Assembly: GCA_026018925.1 (NCBI GenBank)
Contig: JAKSZU010000003.1
Location: forward strand, 5,934,367 to 5,998,366
DNA: 64,000 nt
Direction of reading: 5' to 3'
Origin: Tupaia tana
Lineage: Eukaryota > Chordata > Mammalia > Scandentia > Tupaiidae
Shown: in pieces, positions 60,061 through 64,000 of the stretch
Position numbering within the stretch: the stretch's first letter is position 1
Layout: each line of letters begins with the position of its first letter
Made by a program: the position numbers and the translations under genes
Notes under the pieces: generated by a model
Seen by the model: only the letters and a program-made list of their open reading frames with translations
The model's database searches: none
What the model was told of the DNA's origin: nothing

Positions 60061-60675
60061 CAGGTGTCCGGCGGAGGCTAGGGTTCGAGCTGGGGCGTGC
60101 GGTCACAGCAGGGTGGAGCAGCCAGGGGTCAGCGAGGCCCTTGTGTGGTATCAGTCCAGACGGGAGGCCTGTGGCCTGGCTCCTCCAGCCTTGCCTGAGG
60201 GTCGATGGGCGGCGAGCGCGGTGTGGCAGTGAGACAGGAGACGGGGCACAGCCCTCTGCCTCTAGGATGGAATTACACAGCTCAGTGACCACGGGGACTG
60301 CCAGGGTCCCCCCAGGCTGTCCCCTTAATCATCTTCCCTGCAGATGAGCGCTCCTGGAGCCCCACGTTGAGTCCTTTGGGGTTCGCGGGGTTACAGACCC
60401 AGCGAGTGTGCAGTGACCCTTTGTCCTTGAGTCTGGCTCTAGGGTATCTCTTCCCCTCCCAGCCCCAGTTTCCTGGAACCCTCCCGCTCCCCGTGACTCA
60501 AGTGGGGGACACAAAAGAGCAGGAAGCTGCCATCTAGGGCCTCCACCCCCACCCTATCATCCAGTGACGCATGTTTCCCTGGGGCGGCAGGTCAGCAGAG
60601 ACTGGCAACCAGGGCCCGGGCAGGGCCTGCCCACGGGGGAGGTCACGGAGCCCTGGGAAGAGAATGGGTTTGGGA

Positions 60676-60760
60676 AACTACAATTCCCAGAATGCACTGG
60701 GGGTGCACCAGCACTCTCTGGGAGTCTTGGGCAGCAGTGCATGCTGGAGTTTGTAGTTCT
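60676..60760. promoter_or_regulatory. Inverted pair of ZNF143-type motifs
   Basis: 60676-60700 contains ACTACAATTCCCAGAATGCA, a perfect match to the SBS motif. 60736-60760 contains the same motif inverted (AGTGCATGCTGGAGTTTGTA GTTCT). Centres are ~60 bp apart. No gene start is assigned here. Possible alternative NOS3 promoter, unannotated transcript start or loop anchor. Confidence 0.6.
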
Positions 60761-62310
60761 GTGCCATCTGGGCCTGGCGAAAGGCCAGGAGCTGGGCATC
60801 TAGGGCTCTGTGGGGTTGAAGCCTCATCTGTCTGAGACCCTGGAGACCAAGAGAAACTTTGAGAAACAAACGGAAGCCGAGAGACTGGGAGAGGCAGAGG
60901 GTGGGAGAGACAGACAGGCAGACAAACAAACGTGGATTTGTGTTGGCCGGACTCCTTTGCAAAGCAGTGGAGGATAAGATTGGGGTGGGCTGGTGGGGCG
61001 CGGGCAGGCAGGTCAGACGGAAGGAACGGGCTGTGCCAAGGCCCTTGGGTCACACCAAGAAGGTGGGGTCTTCCAGTTGGGAGGGTGGAGGGCAAGGCGA
61101 AGGGAGGCCTGCGTCCGCACTGCAGGAGCCTGGGGCCCCCTCTCAGAAGGCGGGGAGGCCGGGGCTGCTGCTCCTCCAGGCTGGCCCGTCCTGTCCCAGC
61201 CTCACCACTTCATTTTTCCAGCAAGGCAGGGGATAGGATCCAGCCCCTACCTCTCGGATGTTTGCAATCACTGGCTGGGACCAGCAGGCCCCAAGTCCGG
61301 CCTCCGTATTCAGCCCACCTGAATGGGGAGATGAGGCAGGACTGCCTGCTCCAGGTTCCAATAATGGAGCTGGGCTGGCCTCCTGAGGCCCGGGTCACCT
61401 CCACAAATGCTGATGTCCTCAGGATTTCTCCCCTGCACATCTCCAACCCCAGGACATGCCCTGGCCCCATGGGTACCACACAGTGGCCAGATTCCTCTCC
61501 AAAGCAGGGCCTGCCTCACACCGTGGCTCCCCCTCCAACCATGGCCACGGCCACGGCCAATCCAGTGCCCAGCCGGCCTCGGTCTCCCCAGCGTGCTGCT
61601 CACACACTCGGTTCTACCCAGACAGGCGTCCTCATCTGTCCCCGACGGTCCCTGTGTGTTCTGGCCACTCACCATTCCTTGTGCTGCCCCCACCCTCCCA
61701 ACTAAAGACATCTCTCTCCCCTCCTCGGCCCGGCCTTGGCAGCTCTGGGGGTGTGCTGCCAGATCGTCCCCAAGAGCAGGTGATTTCTGAGAAGCGCAGG
61801 CGGGCCACTCTGGCTGTGAGGTCTATGGGCTCTGCCCAGCTTTCGGCACAAGGCCTTGTGCCTCCCAGAAGCTTCAGATGGTCACGGAGGGTCACGGAGG
61901 CACGCGGCTCACCCCTGGCCCGCTGGGACCCCGCCATGGCATATTTATGCCTGAGCCCTCACCAGTGTGTCGGAGGCCTCAGCCCTTACCCTTCCTCCTG
62001 CCCCTTCCACAGCCGTCAGACCCGGGCCCTGCTGGCTCCTTCCCCGCCTCCTCCTGTTCCCTTTGCCCAGGCCCTGCTCAGGCAGCACCTCCAGTAACCC
62101 TTGTAGGCTCTCACTCCTTCTTGGGTTCTGCTTCCCTAAGGACCCAGCCACCAAAAAGACCCCAGATGATTTCTCCATGAGACCTTCCTAAACACCCCCT
62201 TCTCCATACTTCCTGGGTGGCCCTTTGTCACACTGGCCCCAGGCCCCGGGGACATCTCTTGTCTGGTTCCTCTCAGTCCTAGTTTTTGGGCAGCTTTCTC
62301 TGTGGGGGTA

Positions 62311-62530
62311 CTTTTTAATTTTTGCCAGAGGGCACAAATGCTCATGAGAGAGGACGTGAGAAAGCACGCCCATGGGGGACGGTCACACCGCAATCCCTTC
62401 TCTGTCCCTCCTTTTGGGATCTTAGGCACATGCACGCTCACACTCGCCGGTGCGCTTTCATGCTGCCGGGCCTGGGGCTCAAACCACACGGTCAGCTATG
62501 TGGAATTCAGCTGCCTTCACCACCAAGCTC
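62311..62530 (-). mobile_element. tRNA-derived SINE, old
   Basis: TTTTGCCAGAGGGCACAAAT GCTC, GGGGGACGGTCACACCGCAA, GGGCTCAAACCACACGGTCA, end CTTCACCACCAAGC. Confidence 0.75.
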
Positions 62531-62564
62531 CAAGGCTTTTGTTCTCCCTCAGAGAAGTTGCATT

Positions 62565-62723
62565 TATTTCTTCCATGAGCATGCACAAGACGCAAAGAAA
62601 GAAAGAAAGGAGAGAGAGAGAGAGCGAGAGCGCCCCCCACAGGGCTGCGCCGCCACACACGATGCCCAGCTTCAGGCAGCCCTGGCCTGGCACACGCGAG
62701 CCACAACACCGCCATCCGGCCCC
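62565..62723 (-). mobile_element. Possible old SINE relic
   Basis: Purine-rich AAAGAAAGAAAGGAGAGAGA, then CCCCCCACAGGGCTGCGCCG and an end ACACCGCCATCCGGCCCC, which loosely follow the tRNA-SINE layout. Weak. Confidence 0.35.
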
Positions 62724-63274
62724 TCTGTGAGTCTGAGCACCCTGCACCGAGCAGGTGCTTCTTGGCCACTGCCTCGCTGCAGAGCCACATGGTAGCCGAA
62801 CCGAGGCCCAGCTCTGGCGGTGATAGAGAGGGGCCTGGTGCAGGGCCTTGGCTGAGGCTAGATGGGTCTGTGCAGGCCAGTGCAGGCGAAGCAGACAGGC
62901 CCAGAGGGAGCTCCCTCCGGCCATAGGAGGATGGGCTAGCTCGGTGTAGCTTATGGAGGGCTGTGGGCCAGGGCGGGCCTCGAGTGAGATTATTTCAGGA
63001 CAGAAGATGCCACAGCGGGGGCTTTAAGAAAAGGGGCAAACGTTGGAGGAAGTGCGAGGTGAGAACTCTGCCTACAGGGAGGTCTCCTTCCCCCGTCTTC
63101 CTGGGCCATGGGCAGCTGTACCCCCATGTCTTCACTTCCATACAGTGCTCTGGTCACAGCCTGGGCGTCTCCACCTCTGCCTCCCTCGCCAGGCTCTGCC
63201 CCTCTGTGCTGCCTGCAGCTGGCTGCTCACATTGGCAATGACGTTTCAGAGTGATTTGTTTTTCTTTTTCTTCC

Positions 63275-63530
63275 TTTTTTTCTTTTTTTAGAGAGGTTTT
63301 TGCTATAGGACGTGTGCACTCGCCAGAAAGACAGAGAGACAGAAAGCGAGAAATCACCCCCCAGGGGGGATGGCCACGCCGCAATCCCTTCTCCATTCTT
63401 CTCTTGGGATCTTGGACATGCACACACATGCGCCTGGTGTGAGTTTAAGTCACCGGGTCCAGGACTCGAACCGTGGTTGACTACATGGGAGTCCAGTGAC
63501 ATAACCATTACGCTAACTGCTGGTCCCTTC
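63275..63530 (-). mobile_element. tRNA-derived SINE, young
   Basis: GAGAGGTTTTTGCTATAGGA CG, GGGGGGATGGCCACGCCGCA, head end ATTACGCTAACTGCTGGTCC C. Confidence 0.9.
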
Positions 63531-63535
63531 TTTTT

Positions 63536-63778
63536 TCTTTTTTGAGAGGTTTTTGTTATAGGACGCGTGTGCTCACCAGAAAGACAGAGAGAGACAATAA
63601 AACAAAGTGAGAAATCACCCCCCGGGGGGGATGGCCACGCTGCAATCCCTTCTCCTCCATTCTCCTCTCAGGATCTTGGGCAAACATGCACACGCGCTCA
63701 GTGTGAGTTTAAGCCACCGGGTCCGGGACTGGAACCATGGTTGACTACATGGGAGTCCAGCGACATAGCCGTTACAGG
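63536..63778 (-). mobile_element. tRNA-derived SINE, young, head truncated
   Basis: Directly abuts the preceding copy in the same orientation. The head stops at GACATAGCCGTTAC without CTAACTGCTGGTCCC. Confidence 0.87.
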
Positions 63779-64000
63779 CCCCCGTGGTGGCTCGTTTCTG
63801 TCCCTGGGAAGGCCAGGTCCCTCCCAGCCCTGGTTGGCCTGGTGCACTACTGGCAGCCAGCTGCCATGGGCAGGGCGTCGCCTCCTGCTCCTTCCTAGAC
63901 ACCGAGAAGGTGGCGTCTCACTCCTGCCTCCTCTCAGATAGAGTGCTGTGCACGACTGGGGGCTGCTCTGACCTTGGGGCTCCTGTGATGGGCAGGGAAG

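Larger units (their letters stand above)
60061..64000. other. DNA upstream of NOS3
   Basis: No conserved coding exon. Contains a pair of ZNF143-type motifs, three or four SINEs near the right end, and unique GC-rich sequence otherwise. By human gene order KCNH2 would follow beyond the window. Confidence 0.5.

Noticed and set aside
60564-60803. 79-aa open frame upstream of NOS3
   Set aside because: It overlaps the ZNF143 motif pair, has no similarity that I recognise and is of a length expected by chance in GC-rich DNA.
62565-62723. Possible tRNA gene from the SINE-like head
   Set aside because: The SINE heads keep box A/B-like sequence, but none folds convincingly as a full cloverleaf by eye and all are attached to SINE bodies or relics.

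Overview
This window is nuclear DNA from a placental mammal. It carries five intron-rich, fully readable protein-coding genes in the order and relative orientation of human 7q36.1, shown here inverted: CDK5 (+), ASIC3 (-), ABCB8 (-), ATG9B (+), NOS3 (-). All five were rebuilt exon by exon from splice sites and reading phase. Each gives an uninterrupted product of nearly the human length: 292, 529, 708, 923 and 1202 aa. No prokaryotic or viral gene was found.

The species is uncertain. The window is packed with more than 30 copies of one tRNA-derived SINE family that I cannot match to the well-known Alu, B1/B2, CAN, ERE, AFROSINE or rabbit C types. There is one 7SL-RNA-derived (Alu/FLAM-like) monomer at 47525-47613. 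7SL SINEs are known only from Euarchontoglires, so a non-anthropoid euarchontogliran such as a colugo is my best guess, at low confidence.

Layout: 1-1893, CpG-rich region and CDK5 promoter, shared head-to-head with SLC4A2, whose coding exons lie outside the window. 1894-5341, CDK5 (12 coding exons). 6586-10127, ASIC3 (11 exons), convergent with CDK5. 10128-15094, intergenic DNA with SINEs. 15192-26713, ABCB8 (16 exons). 26714-28907, the divergent ABCB8/ATG9B promoter interval with three CCAAT boxes. 28908-36970, ATG9B (13 exons). 36971-38285, the tail-to-tail ATG9B/NOS3 junction. 38286-59800, NOS3 (26 coding exons) with repeat-filled introns. 59801-64000, NOS3 promoter and upstream DNA.

The genes share a neighbourhood rather than a pathway: a neuronal kinase, an acid-sensing channel, a mitochondrial ABC transporter, an autophagy scramblase and endothelial NO synthase. 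The one known functional link is antisense: the ATG9B transcript (sONE/NOS3AS) overlaps the NOS3 3' end in human, and the geometry here permits the same. The most notable signals are two AT-AC (U12-type) introns in CDK5 and ATG9B, clusters of ZNF143-type promoter motifs, a 75-bp mariner-type MITE, nested SINEs inside an old hAT transposon, and a 1.2-kb CA-rich minisatellite in NOS3 intron 8 with a 194-bp higher-order duplication.
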